The notes under the pieces: model-generated
What the model saw: only the letters and a program-made list of their open reading frames with translations
Database searches by the model: none
What the model was told of the DNA's origin: nothing
From: Dendrophyllia cribrosa
Lineage: Eukaryota > Cnidaria > Anthozoa > Scleractinia > Dendrophylliidae
DNA length: 64,000 nucleotides
Reading direction: 5' to 3'
Assembly (NCBI GenBank): GCA_024195265.1
Contig: JAJLRJ010000007.1
Span: forward strand, 9,186,828 to 9,250,827
Part shown: piece by piece, positions 1 through 11,482 of the stretch
How the letters are laid out: each line of letters begins with the position of its first letter
How positions within the stretch are numbered: the stretch's first letter is position 1
Translations under genes and position numbers: made by a program

Positions 1-506
1 GATAACTGTGGGAATCTGTAGGTTTGTAGTGCACACTTGTGGATAAACTGTTACCGTTGATTGAAATATTAATGTCAAGAAAAGCGACTGAGGTTTCGGA
101 AATTTCCCAGGTATATTTTAGAGCTGGATGAAAAGTATTGACAGAAGTTATGAATTGATTAAGTTCCTCTTTACTGGAAGAGGTAGCGCCAATGCAATCA
201 TCGATGTAGCGGCCGTAGAGTTCGGGTTTGGTTCCGTGGTACTGATTAAAAAATTTTTTAATCAGTACCACGGAACCAAACCCGAACTCTACGGCCGCTA
301 CATCGATGATTGCATTGGCGCTACCTCTTCCAGTAAAGAGGAACTTAATCAATTCATAACTTCTGTCAATACTTTTCATCCAGCTCTAAAATATACCTGG
401 GAAATTTCCGAAACCTCAGTCGCTTTTCTTGACATTAATATTTCAATCAACGGTAACAGTTTATCCACAAGTGTGCACTACAAACCTACAGATTCCCACA
501 GTTATC
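1..506. repeat. Perfect palindrome, arms at least 253 bp, no spacer
   Basis: The start (GATAACTGTGGG) is the reverse complement of 495-506, and the symmetry centre is 253/254 within ACTGATTAAAAAA/TTTTTTAATCAGT. The native PLE has AAATTTTTTAATCAG here (compare 19930-19945 on the minus strand), so the join sits in an A/T tract that could give microhomology. It is either a real inverted PLE dimer or a fold-back assembly artefact. The separate dimer at 18586-21953 favours a biological origin. Confidence 0.85.
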
Positions 507-1360
507 TGTTACATTCATCCTCACATCCATCGCACGTTAAAAACGCCATTCCGTATTCTCAATTTCTCAGACTTCGACGTCTATGTAGTGATGACTCTGA
601 TTTTTCCAACAAATCAGAAGAAATGTGCCAGTTTTTCAAGAAACGTGGGTACCCTGACTCTGTTGTTAATACGGGCCAACAACGTGCACAACAGATCGAC
701 AGACAGTCAGCACTACAAACGCCACAGAAGGAAGAGAACGAGAGAATTCCATTCACCCTCACTTTCCACCCACACAACAACACAGTCAAAAGCATCATTT
801 TAAAAAATTTCAAATTACTCCAAAACGACCCCGAAACTGGCAGAATCTTTTCACAACCCCCACTAATTTCATTCAAACGTGACAAAAACATAGGCAACTT
901 TCTAGTTACGAGCGCACTGAAATCTGACGATGTACCGGGAACTTTCAAATGCACACGCACACGATGTAACACTTGTCCTTTCATTCACAACGCGGACAAA
1001 ATAACAGGACCCAAACGATCTATTAAAATCACTGATCGTTTTACATGCACCTCCGTAAATGTTATCTACTGCATTACATGTACTTTTTGCAAAAAGATAT
1101 ACATTGGCGAAACAGGGAGGAGACTGGGCGACCGTTTTCGTGAACATCTCCGAGACGTTGAAAAAAATGACAAAGACGCATCCAAACCAGTCGCGCGCCA
1201 TTTTAATCTTACTAACCATTCTAAACAACACATGACAATCTGCGGCGTTTCCCTACACCAGGGTAACACAGAAAGCCGTAAAAACCTAGAACAAAAAATC
1301 ATCTTTCAAATCGGCACTCTCAAACCCCACGGAATCAACGAACGCTTTTCATTCAACTAA
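254..1360 (+). pseudogene. PLE RT C-terminus plus GIY-YIG endonuclease (copy A fragment)
   Basis: This is about 368 codons of uninterrupted PLE protein ending in INERFSFN. Visible parts are the RT catalytic YIDD, a Cys cluster (CTRTRCNTC), the GIY-YIG nuclease (IYIGETGRRLGDRFREH) and the typical PLE tail ASKPVARHFNLTNHS. RT motifs A and B are missing because the copy is 5'-truncated. The open frame extends upstream to an ATG at 128, but those 42 codons are antisense PLE sequence and not part of the native protein. The fragment cannot transpose alone. Confidence 0.88.
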
Positions 1361-1450
1361 TCTACATTTGTTTTTCACGTCACCAAATTTCCACCAATAG
1401 CGTAGCTCCACCGCTTACTATATAAAACCACACACTACCCACAATTCCTT

Positions 1451-1499
1451 GATTCGCTCCGACGAAGGGCTAGCGCTCGAAACGTCAGCTATTTGAATC
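1451..1499 (+). ncRNA. Hammerhead-ribozyme-like motif, PLE copy A
   Basis: GATTC-GCT pairs with AGC-(TATTT)-GAATC as stem I. CCGACGA stands where the core CUGANGA is expected, GGGC/GCTC with a TAGC loop forms stem II, and GAAAC-GTC closes a minimal, loopless stem III. Type I hammerheads with a very short stem III are known in the terminal repeats of PLEs. Compared with the consensus, U4 is C and an extra A sits at the base of stem II, so activity is uncertain. Confidence 0.6.
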
Positions 1500-1611
1500 T
1501 TTTTACGGTGGTCAATTTACCTTATCGACTCAGTCGATAAAACTAAATTCTCGTGTTTCATCCCCCCACCGACGCAGCACCACAGTTTCTCTAGAAACTA
1601 ACCCCATTCGT

Positions 1612-1720
1612 ATTAGAGAGGGTCCGTATTATAGAGGTTTCAGTAAAGAAAATATGTGAGAATTTTGTTGGGACAAAGGAAACTGTCCGTAATAGAGAGG
1701 TGTCCGTCACAATTCACGGA
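1612..1720. repeat. Degenerate 'GTCCGTATTAGAGAGG' repeat
   Basis: The phrases GTCCGTATTATAGAGG and GTCCGTAATAGAGAGG recur here. This is the same kind of phrase found in the TA-flanked MITEs at 48750 and 52441. PLE copy A ends at the edge of this repeat, so it probably inserted into it. Confidence 0.5.
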
Positions 1721-2239
1721 CCGTCAACAGACCGAATCGCTCTTTTACAATCCGTACAGACTGTACAGATTGTCAAATCGTTTCACTCCTTGACCAACAA
1801 ATGGATGCATACATTATCAGACCGTCAACGGATCGACTACAACTTTTTCTGTCTGACAGACCGTACAGATCGTGTGATCGATTTGACAGACTGTATCAGT
1901 GCGTTTATATATATTGCGGGACGTGAGTGACCTGATTATAAGAACCATACTGGTCCAATTAATCAAGCTTGCCCAGTTTGCCAACATACCTTTTACTGAG
2001 CTCGGTATTACATCAGGAAAACCAGCCCAAAGGGACTAAGTTAAGCATCAACGCTAGCAGAACAAGCCCAACCAAAGAAATTAAACCCTTATAAACCGTT
2101 CAAAAAACAGTTTTAAAACTAACGCTTTAACTGACACGAACTTACTGAATTAACACTGATGAAACGCCTGAAATTATGACTCCTGTTGTTTTCATTGTGA
2201 TGCGTACTACATCTTCAGATATTAGCTCTTACGTCTTTA

Positions 2240-2271
<32 letters not shown>

Positions 2272-2420
2272 GTTTAATATCAGCGTTTCCACAAAGGTGG
2301 CTCTTCATCTGGTATAAACTACAATAATATTTAAAATATTAAATAATACATAAAAAACAATACAATTTAGTATAAAAACAAGATAAAATCTAGTATAAAA
2401 AAAAAATTTAAATTATGTAC
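2240..2420 (-). repeat. Retroposon-like 3' tail with (ATT)n
   Basis: Read on the minus strand, an AT-rich segment ends in a phrase containing AAGAGCCACCTTTGTGG, followed by TTAAACC and about ten ATT units (plus-strand AAT run at 2241-2270). A short UTR-like sequence ending in a simple repeat is typical of CR1/L2/RTE-type retroposons. No coding part is visible, so the family is not assigned. Confidence 0.4.
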
Positions 2421-2929
2421 AACTAATTAGAATATTTGGTTATGCCGTCATTTGTTTGCTAACTCAAAAATTAAAAAGGCTACACTTTCTTTGTCTTTGT
2501 TGCCAGATAACTATACTGGCCGCTTAATTCGCCCTTAAAATTAACCCTACCCTGTTTCGCATTAACGAGATGGTTCTCAGAGCCCTTTGATCTTTTTTGT
2601 AAGGGTGGGGGGGGTTGGCTTTCCGGGACCAGAGTATTTGACATCCTTGTGTTTTCGACCTCTGACGAGAAGTTTGTTGCGAACTTGCTTTAATTGATCA
2701 GCAAAAGCGAACTGATAGAAAACCCTTCTCTTTTGACTTTGTTTTCCTTCAAACTGAAGTTTTAAATGAGTCTACAAATGTAGATTCGAATAATTATCCT
2801 TCTTTTTTATTATACCCCTGGGGCATTCGCACAGTTTTTTTGTCCCAGTCATGAGGTATTTGTCAACTTTTTTTACAAAATGCTTATGCCCAGGGGTTGT
2901 CCCGGGGGGACACTGCTGAAATTGACTGA

Positions 2930-5780
2930 TGCATGGTTATGATAACTGACGAATGGAGCGCATGAAAATAATGTATTGGCGTTGACGACTGCTTATGAGG
3001 GTTACCAAGATCGATAAACTGAGACGGATGAAAGCGCACGTGATTGGATAAGAGCGCATGATTGACGTTCATCGGAGGTTATGAAAGCACAAGAATATAG
3101 CTGCATGCTGTAGGAGGGCTACGACATCACCCGAGAGTTGACGAGTAAGCCATCAGTATTGATTGGAGCACTTGAGAGGTAATAAAAGTACAGAGGTAAG
3201 CGAGAGCGAATGATACTGCATGAGAATCGAGGTGAGGTTACTAGGGTTGATATGAGGGCATAAAGATTAACTAGAACGAAACGTTGATGAAAACGCATGA
3301 AAGTTTGTGATAACGAACGAATGTTGCTATACGTTGGAGGGCTTAACGTTGTTGGTATAAGAAAGAGTTGACAATTAAGAGCGCACGAGAGTTGACGAGA
3401 GCGAATGATCCTGCACGAGTGTTGACGACACCATACAAAGGTGGGTTTTTCAGTGATGTGAAATCGATAAGAGCGCACGAAGGTCAAAGAATGGAAGTGG
3501 TAATTGATTCGAATATACAAGAGTTCACAAGAATGCGCGGTAGTTGATGTGAGCATGCAATATTTATGGGCAGTGCACATAGGCTGACGAATGAGGCATG
3601 AGAGTTTACTTAAGAGCCTACGAGGGACGACGAGAGCGCGGAGGAGTTGATGAGGGCGTACGAAGGTTGGGAGCGCATGATTACTGATGAAATCGTACGA
3701 ACTGACCTTCAAAAGCCGCCGAGAGTCGGCAGGGGTAATTTGCCGAACGTTGTTCTCACCCTTAACAGTAGATAAAAGCTAACCAATTTGAATCAGTGCT
3801 TAACCATAAATACTGTAAATCAGTGCTACAGTATTTAGGGTTTAGCACTGATTCGAATTGGTTAGCTTTTATTTACTGTTGTGGGTGAGAATAATGTTCG
3901 GCGTTCGGAACATTTCCCCCGCCGGCCGAGAGTCGAGGCGGCGTACGAAGTTACAAGAACACATTAGGACTTTCTAAGAGCGTGTGACTGTCAACGAGAG
4001 CGTTGAAGACAGCGAACGAGGATTGGTAAGGGGGTACGAGAGTTGACGAAGACATTCTACGGTTGAAAAGAGCACATACGATTGATGAGAGCGTTTGAAA
4101 CTGAAGGCATGAGAAATTACGAGCACTTCAGTGAAGAGACAACCGTGAAGTGAAAGATAAAAAGAGCGCATGCGAATTTAAAGGACAGCGCACGAGGGTT
4201 GGAGAGAGTGCATAATACTTGATGAAAAAGCACTGTGGTTGACGAGAGTGGAAAATAGTCGACGAGAGCGTACAAGAGATGACTCAGTAGATCTAGAGTG
4301 CACGAGGGTTGACGAAAGAGTAATGGGTTGACGAGAACGCATAGGATCGTACCAGGTTGACGAGTGCGAATGAGAAATTACGTGAGCGCATAATATTCGA
4401 CCAGTGCCCGAAGGATGATGACAGCGGATGAGAGATGGCGAAAGAGCATTACAGTCGACGACAGTGTACAAAGATTGACGAGAGCGAATGTGAGGTGACG
4501 AAAACGCAAGATAGTTAACGACAGTGTACCGAAATGTTGATGAGAATGAATGAGAACGAGAGAGCATGATAGTTGATGACAGCAAATGAGAGACGAGAGC
4601 GCATGATAGTTGACAACACCATCCGAAGGTTGATGGGAGCGAATGAGAGACGAGAGCGTATGATAGTTGACGATAGTGTCCGAATGTACATGAAAGTTGA
4701 CGAGAACTGAATAACAAATGACAAGTGTGAATTATAGTTGACAACAGCGAACGAAGGTTGACTGACAAGTCTTCAAGTGGAGGACGGCGTACGAATGTTG
4801 ACAACGCGAAATCGCATAAGAGATGACAAAAGCATAAGAAAATTGCTGAGAGCCCGTAACAGTTGACAAAATCATAAGAAAATTCACGAGAGGGGATGAG
4901 AGTTGACGATAGAATAAGACAATTACCGAGAGGGAATAAGAAATAATGACAGTGCATGATAGCTAACGACTGCGTAAAACTCATGTGCAGAAATGAGACA
5001 GCGGAAAGAAAGCTTGATTGTCCCCATCATCGTGCGAGGTTTATCGAAAGCGATTCAGTTGATAAAAGATGAGAGCGAACGAATGTTGATAAGAACGCCT
5101 GAGATTCAGTTTTAAAGTGTTTAAGAAAGCGCGGGATGAGGAAAGAAGCGGACGAATGTTTACTTGATGTTGACGACATCGAACGACAACTTCCGAGGGT
5201 TAACAATTAGTAATAAAGACAGATGGATTAAAGCGCACAAGATTTCATAAGAGCGCACGAAAGTTGATGGACGTTCGTCGGAGGTCATGAGAGCGCACGA
5301 ATATAGCTACTGCATGAATGTTTTCGACCTCATTCGAGAGTTGACGAGTAAGAATGGATGTTAATAGGAGCACTTGTGGAAATAAGAGTACAGAGCGTGA
5401 CGAGAGCGAATCAGGTTGAATGAGAGGTAACAAGAGCGAATACTGCTTCATGAGAGTTAACGAGAGCTTACTAGGGTTTACGATAGCGCAATTAAGTGCT
5501 GATTAGAGGGCACACAGATGAATTGAAGGTTTACAAGAAAGGAAAGTTGATTAACGCGCATGAAAGTTTGTGATGACGCACGAATGTACGTTGCTATAGA
5601 TAAGAGCGCTTAACGTTGTTGGTGTAAGGAACAGTTGATAATTAAGAGCGCACGACAGTTGACGAGAGCGAATGATCGTGTGGAAGTGTTGACGACGCCG
5701 TGCTTTGAATGATGGACGAGAGCGCAATTGAGAGTTAATGACACGGTAGTGAGTTGATATGAGTGTAAATGATGCATGGT
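2930..5780. repeat. Degenerate purine-rich minisatellite (GTTGACGAGAGCG...) with higher-order duplication
   Basis: About 2.8 kb is built from variants of GTTGACGAGAGCGMAYGAGA at irregular 20-30-bp spacing. Two longer segments, about 3073-3435 and 5280-5700, align to each other over their length. Both contain the order GAATATAGCT, GAGTTGACGAGTAAG, GCATGAAAGTTTGTGAT, CTTAACGTTGTTGGT and TTAAGAGCGCACGA. That shows a block duplication on top of the short repeat. Long minus-strand open frames here (for example 4178-4984) translate to Ser/Arg/Leu-rich repeats with no domain, and I treat them as by-products of the repeat. Confidence 0.75.
3729..3924. mobile_element. Palindromic MITE inside the minisatellite, 11-bp TSD
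   Basis: Long imperfect inverted arms share GTTCTCACCC, AAAGCTAACCAATT and GAATCAGTGCT. The 196-bp element is flanked by the direct repeat GCCGAGAGTCG at 3718-3728 and 3925-3935. An 11-bp duplication suits a Mutator-like transposase, but no transposase is present here. It interrupts the GTTGACGAGAGCG array. Confidence 0.7.
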
Positions 5781-6070
5781 TCAACATATTTCAGCGTTTG
5801 TTGATCAACAAATGTTGAACGATGTTGCAACTTGTTGAATGAGTAGAAAACACATTCAACATTTTAAAGCGATTGAATGACGCCGTTCAGCAAGTTGCAA
5901 CTTGTCAGTTGAACAGAAAAGCCGGCCTGTCATTATTAATTTTTCACAACGTTCAACATGTTGAATGGCCTATTTCAACATGCAATAAGGCATGATAATT
6001 AAACTATTCAACATTCGTTAATTAAACAGCAGTCGCAACATGCGCTGATCAACAAATGTTGAACCCGCGT
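5775..6070. repeat. TTCAAC/GTTGAA dyad-rich repeat
   Basis: Many short dyads occur, such as TTCAACATGTTGAA and GCAAGTTGCAACTTG. The phrase GATCAACAAATGTTGAAC occurs at both ends (about 5803 and 6047). It looks like a non-autonomous element, but its boundaries and TSD are unclear. Confidence 0.45.
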
Positions 6071-6079
6071 GTATCATAG

Positions 6080-8140
6080 CTTAACAGTTGTTTAAGGCTC
6101 AGCCTAAAACAATGCTAGTTTCCTCTTTCTACTCGCTCGCAGCGAATCTAAAACAAAACAACAGAAGGATAATATAGCCTGGTAGCAGTCATTTTGGAGA
6201 GCAAGAAAGGCAGGCGAGAAGAACAAGATACTGTATACGTGACCAGTTTCAAGCATATAATTAAATTTTTCAAAATATTGAAATTGTTTATCAGTCCCCT
6301 ACGACGCATTCCAGGCCTTATTGCCTCGAAAAATGACTGCTACTCAAGCCAAAGTCGATGAAAATATTTTATTCAGTTGCATTAAAATGTTACAAAATGA
6401 TATGAGAAAATATCGAGAAACTTTTGTTTTCTGAACAATAATGTTCATGGCTCGGTATTTCGGAAACTAATCATAGCGTGTGTTCATCCTTTTTCAAAGT
6501 ACTTATTTTTGGATGGTATGAAAGTAAGACAAGAAAAATGACAGAAATCCACATTGACATGTTTCAAAACTGAGTTTAAAGTCAATGTGTACTACGTATA
6601 TTGCATGTGAAGTAGTCACGGCATTTATTTCTTTAATTTTAGATTGAGTAGTTATTTTTATTTAGTGTTCAGTTAGTTTTATTTTCTTAAATCAATTTTT
6701 TTTAATGAGGATTTCTGTCTGGATTTCGTTCATGTTTCGTTGTGGCTAATTTCACTCGTAAGTAGAACGTATAGAATTCAGTAGAAACAAAACCTTGGCT
6801 TCATTAAAAGTCCTGGATTAGTGATCAATCAGCTTTCAAAAAACCGAGCCATGCGAATTACACCTTGTAACTGAAATAGGTAGAAGAAAATATGGTTACT
6901 TGAAACAAAGACCTGTAGAAAATGTACATACTAAAATCTAGTTTTCACTCGTGAGCTAAAATTTGAAAACCGAGAAGAGAGCAACACCTAAATCGATTTT
7001 TTTTCTTTCTTTTTAACTAACGAACATTGTTTCCCCTTCGAAGCAAAAGACTCTTCGTCGATATACATTACTCAATCACTCTTATGACACCAATGTGAAA
7101 ATTCTTCATAAAATACGATTCTTCGTGATCTGATTTCATTAACAGCAGCTATGTCTGTCTTTAATTCTTTCCAATGGATTGAACCCTGTTGAACGGCGTG
7201 CTAGCGTATGTCGATCGCTTTTCACTCATTTGAAATCCAGCTAAACAACTTCACGGTGACTTCATAACCAAGGAAACGCCCTAAAAATAGGAAAAGATAC
7301 AAAATCAGTAGACGGATGACGGGTTTCACTAGACTCGACCTCCTGTTTTCCGAGCTTTTTAACTCTCATTATCCTCGCCTACTGATCATAACTAATAAGC
7401 ATTTTCATTTCCAAAGACCTTGTTGCTGACCAAAAGGAATGCTGTATGACACAGCATTGGTTATGACACAGTATTGGTGATGCTACAATGGCCGCCCAAT
7501 ATAGAGATAACTGTGAGAAAAATAGTCCCCATATTTTAGGTGTACCGCTTTTCGAGGCATGCTTACATTAATTTGTGCTGTTTCCTTTAGCAAACAATCC
7601 ATTTTCCCTCAGAACAAAGGTTATTTCCGTATTTTTGTAACGAATCAGGTTCAGTTTGAAGACGAACCTGAAAAACAATTGAAACCACCAGAGCAAGCAA
7701 TAAATGATCAAACTCTAATAGCGGGAAAGTGGATATTGAAGTTCGCCCTACAAACCTTATTGGCAGTGAGAACACTCGTATGACCCCCTCCCTCCCACAC
7801 CCCTTTCAATCACAATCCCAGCCAGACACACAGACACACACACACACCATTTGTTTTCCCAATTTCCAATCCGGACTTCTTTGGATACGCGTGTCCTGAA
7901 ATTTGTTATAGGTTCTCATCTAGTTCCGAGGAGGTTTCCTATCTCCACAAAGAAGATTTGGGTTGACAGTTTTGCCATGAAAATCATCTGCTGGTGATGA
8001 TTGTCCTAGCTATCATAAATACGTCATATTAAACATACCGATTGAACTTGTCATTATGACTGTAACCTGCCAAAGGTGATGACAGAAGTTCCAACTCATG
8101 TTCAGTTTTATTGTCATTCCACTGAATGTTGCTGCCTCCA
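6080..8140. other. Gene-free interval, nothing recognised
   Basis: No coding segment with recognisable homology or splice structure was seen on either strand. Open frames here (for example 7559-7783) are short and of random composition. The only simple repeat noted is a CA run at about 7824-7847. Confidence 0.5.
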
Positions 8141-8149
8141 GCTGATGAT

Positions 8150-9545
8150 AAATATTGTGGATCTGAAAACTTAAAACGCAATCAGTCAGTACAAGTTATG
8201 AACGGATGGCAGTTCTCCTAATGTAAGTTGTGATAATCTATATCATCTCCATTTCTTGTCCGTGATGCCCACATTAGACAACAATAATTGTAACTCCTGC
8301 AGTTGGCCTAGTTCCGTATGCAATAGATTAGTGGTAGAGCTCTTGCAATTACGGCAGCACTTATATCATGTACATTTTCAGTATGGCAAACTGAACTGCA
8401 TAGGCTCGAATTCCTTACAACTGAGCGCTTTACTGATAACTGTTTGTATTGCACCAAGGTTTCCAAGATGATTTTAACTAACTCATTTTTATTCTTTCAT
8501 CCGTAGTTCACTTTTTAATGTTAAATTATTATATTATTATTACAGAGCAATAAGAAATTTCAATCTAATGTTTTCATTTGTGATTCAGAAAATTAAAATG
8601 GAGTTGTATGACCCTCGCTTTAGTTCACACTGTGCACTGGCGGTAGTGGCAGCCATGATTATTAGAGTTCGCCAGTGACCCGATAAAAAACCTGCCTTCA
8701 TAACAGCACGGTATACTATCGGTTGGCTCTGGATTAAGCTGCCCTCCATTCAACTGTGCCGCTTAACGTGTGACCTGCTAGAAGATGTCCCCGTTTTCAT
8801 CCTGGGTTCAGATGGATGATCGTTTGGTGCAGAAGATAAATGTTGCTCTGAAAACTTAAAACACAACAAGACTTAAAACAAAACTCAGGATTATAATGAT
8901 CGGGCGTCAGTTTTTCTAAAGTAAATTTTGAAAAGCCATCATCTCCTCAGTTATTGATTGTGATGTTCCACAAGAGACAATTATAATAATTCCGGATAAA
9001 CTGCTTGAACTCAGTTTAGTTTGCAACATATGGCAAACTTTACGGGTTCGAATCCCGTGCAAGGCAGAATTTAATACTCTGTGTTTTATTTTACAATTAC
9101 CTGGGTTCCCAGATCGATATTTCCAGGATCACTTTGATTCATTCATCCATTTGTTCATGCGTAGTTCATAATTTTTTTTTCAAGCTAGGTTACTACACCA
9201 TTATTAGTTAACTCAGCAAAACAAGTCTTTCTCTGAAATTGCAATCTGATTTCCAACTGTTATATTTTGGGATTTTCGGCGATACAGAAAATTGAAACAA
9301 AATTGTGACCCCCGCTTGAATACAGACCGTCCGTTCGGTGGTAGTAGATGGTAGACCAATGCACTAACTCCGGTATGACCCGAATGAAACTACCTGTCAT
9401 CCTAGGCGATCACGGTACAGTATAGTATCGGTTAGCTCTGGTTTGAGCCGTCCAGTCAACTGCGTTGATCTGCGATAACTGTACCCGTGTGCAATGCCGC
9501 TAGAATGTCGCCGGTTTCACCTCGGGGCAGTATGACGTTGTAGGA
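8150..9545. repeat. Diverged tandem duplication of a ~690-bp unit with tRNA-like promoter boxes
   Basis: Unit 1 (about 8150-8840) and unit 2 (about 8840-9545) share the same order of landmarks. These are CTGAAAACTTAAAAC, ATCATCTCC, TATGGCAAACT, CATCCGTAGTTCA/CATGCGTAGTTCA, TTCAGAAAATTAAAA/TACAGAAAATTGAAA, ATACTATCGGTTGGCTCTGG/TAGTATCGGTTAGCTCTGG and GCTAGAAGATGTC/GCTAGAATGTCG. Unit 1 has an A-box-like TAGTGGTAGAGC at 8330. Unit 2 has an intact B-box-like GGTTCGAATCCCG at 9045. No complete tRNA fold is present. A tRNA-derived element within the unit is likely but not proven. Confidence 0.6.
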
Positions 9546-9988
9546 ACATAAGGCTGTACTCCATACCTACGGGACGAGAAAGTGAGACAAGCACCAAGTG
9601 GAACGCACGAAACCCTCCACCCAGCTTGGGGTCACCACTTTGGCAACTATTGGCCACCTTTCCGTTATTGATTTTGTTTTATCGATAATTGTGTGCTAGA
9701 TTTCATTAAAAGAATTGTTGCTTTAGTTACTTTAGCAGTTGAGTCCAACAGTAGAACAAACTATTTAGATGAAGTCGCCACCTATCAATATGTCCCGAGT
9801 TTGAATCCCGGTGGTAACGGATTTAATGTGACTTTTGTGTTAATTGGCATTACATGATATAAATAGAATTATATCTTGCCTTGCAAATCGCCTTGGACCT
9901 ACAGTATCTTGAATCCTGACCTTCAACTCGGCATCCCTGTAAAGGATTGAAATAATTATTATTATTTCCGCCACTTGAGGTTATTTTT

Positions 9989-10054
9989 ACCCTGCGAGCA
10001 GTGAATTCTCCTACGCCGAGCTACGGCATAGGAGAAATCCACTTCTCGCAGGGT
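9989..10054. repeat. 66-bp hairpin with ACCCTGCGAG ends
   Basis: ACCCTGCGAG...TTCTCCTACGCC is followed, after a 6-nt loop, by its near-perfect reverse complement. The end phrase CCTGCGAGCA recurs in the hairpin at 15712, so these are probably related small foldback elements. Confidence 0.55.
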
Positions 10055-10059
10055 AGGTT

Positions 10060-11170
10060 ATTTTCTAACCTTTTGTTTTAATTTTTCTAATTTGGTTTTT
10101 AAGTTCGATCGACGAAAGAACAAAAAAGTGCTTTCAGGTTTCTCTTGTAATGTCACTGCATTTGATATGGGTTTCTCAAAGCTCCCAAATAAATTTCGAC
10201 CCCTAGAGCTATTATAAACTCTGCTTGAAACCATTCTGTACAAAACTTGGCTTTTCGGGCCAAAAAGGTTTTCAGGATGCTTAAGAAAGGCACGCCTGTA
10301 TATGAGATGTTATATCCTGGACGATATAACGAGGCTTGCTAAGTTTAGACCAAAAGTAGAAATCCCCAGCCATAGGATGGCCGAGCAATAAACGACACAG
10401 GGGACACGCGCGAAATAATTGCCTCGCGCGTGTTCATTTTTTTAAAGGCGAATACAACATTATTAACATTCTAAAAGACAATCGCGCGTGTTCATGTTAT
10501 TTCTGTTTTTGATTGACTCTGCCTGATAGACAAATAAAGCAGTCCCTGTGTGCAAGGTAACTGGCAAGATTGATGTCTATTTTTATGTGGAATTATATTA
10601 AAATATCAAAAAGACAAGAGTTTTACGTACCTCGAGCTCTTACTTCTTTGTGTTTGGAACATAAAATTATTTGTTCTTTGCATCTTCCAGGCTAGTACCG
10701 CTGAGTACTGGATTTTCGATAGTATGTTATCTTTATACTTCTAGTAGAAAAAGGGAAAGACATTTAATCAAATTGTTTAAAAAATTACCTTCAGTCTCAA
10801 TTTCAAAATAACCCTAGTGTGGCGTGGCAAGATTCGGTTATTTCTTACACCGAGGTTTTTTATACTAAAGATTGTTTTCCGCAATAATCTCTGGGTTCGC
10901 GCAATTGATGAATTCCTATAATGCAGGAGAAAGAGAAGATTTGTCATAAGTACTTACATTGCAAATCTCCTGCTTTTTCTGTCGGAGTTAGCCGGACTGG
11001 CTCTTTCAGTTCATTAGCACTTCTCGATTTGTTATCTGCATATATAATTGCAACAAGAAAAGGGAAATTAACGCAATAATAACGAACACATTATTGCCAA
11101 TTCATGAATCATATTTTTTACTAAAAGGACACTACAATGGTGTTCTTATTGACCAAGGTACTAGAAGATT
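10060..11170. other. No gene recognised
   Basis: AT-rich sequence. A pair of CGCGCGTGTTCAT phrases (about 10424 and 10482) is the only visible structure. Confidence 0.4.
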
Positions 11171-11179
11171 CGCAGTACG

Positions 11180-11296
11180 CAGCTCTTACAAGGTCTTCTC
11201 TGATTTGCTGAGAAAACAATAGAACAAACAACACAACAATGGACCCTAGCCCTGAAAACAATAGAGCTGCGTGATACCCAGGTCCAATGAAATTTT
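11180..11296. repeat. Dispersed repeat, 'AGAGCTGCGTGATACCCAGG' family, copy 1
   Basis: The segment from GCTCTTACAAGGTCTTCTC to CCAATGAAATT is almost identical to 53927-54050. A shorter third copy lies at 13148-13195. No terminal inverted repeat was seen. Confidence 0.65.
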
Positions 11297-11482
11297 AGGT
11301 ATCTGGAAGATTTACTGTAGACAGCCGTTTTTAAAACTTATTAATAAATCATGACGAGATCACAAAGGAAATCACTGCCGTGAAGGATGCAATTTGCATA
11401 GAATTTGGCGATTTTATTCCTCCGTTTTCTCCACATTTAATGATCAGTTTGAGAAGCTATAATAATATATCAAAAGAGTCAG

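Larger units (their letters stand above)
1..1611 (+). mobile_element. Penelope-like element copy A, 5'-truncated, head-to-head inverted
   Basis: The plus-oriented half runs from 254 to about 1611. It encodes the end of the PLE reverse transcriptase from motif C (YGRYIDDCIG) through the GIY-YIG domain, then a 3' UTR with a hammerhead-like motif. Bases 1-253 are the reverse complement of 254-506, so an antisense copy joins it with no spacer and runs off the window. The 3' end matches the outer end of copy B (18586), including the stretch CACAGTTTCTCTAGAAACTAAC, and stops at ATT next to 1612. PLEs are retroelements with an RT related to telomerase and a C-terminal GIY-YIG nuclease. Protein differences from copy B are few, so the insertion looks young. 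The left boundary and any target duplication lie outside the window. Confidence 0.88.

Noticed and set aside
1700..1930. 76-codon frame rich in DR/DL repeats
   Set aside because: The DNA is a run of diverged GACCGTACAGATCG-type phrases; no domain or splice context.
4178..4984. 268-codon minus-strand open frame (and 197 codons at 3119-3712)
   Set aside because: It lies wholly in the GTTGACGAGAGCG minisatellite. The translation is a Ser/Arg/Leu repeat without a domain, and the frame is a by-product of repeat composition.
9000..9066. Possible tRNA gene at the GGTTCGAATCCCG sequence
   Set aside because: The T arm pairs, but no matching 5' acceptor strand, D arm or anticodon arm is found in the preceding 70 bp.
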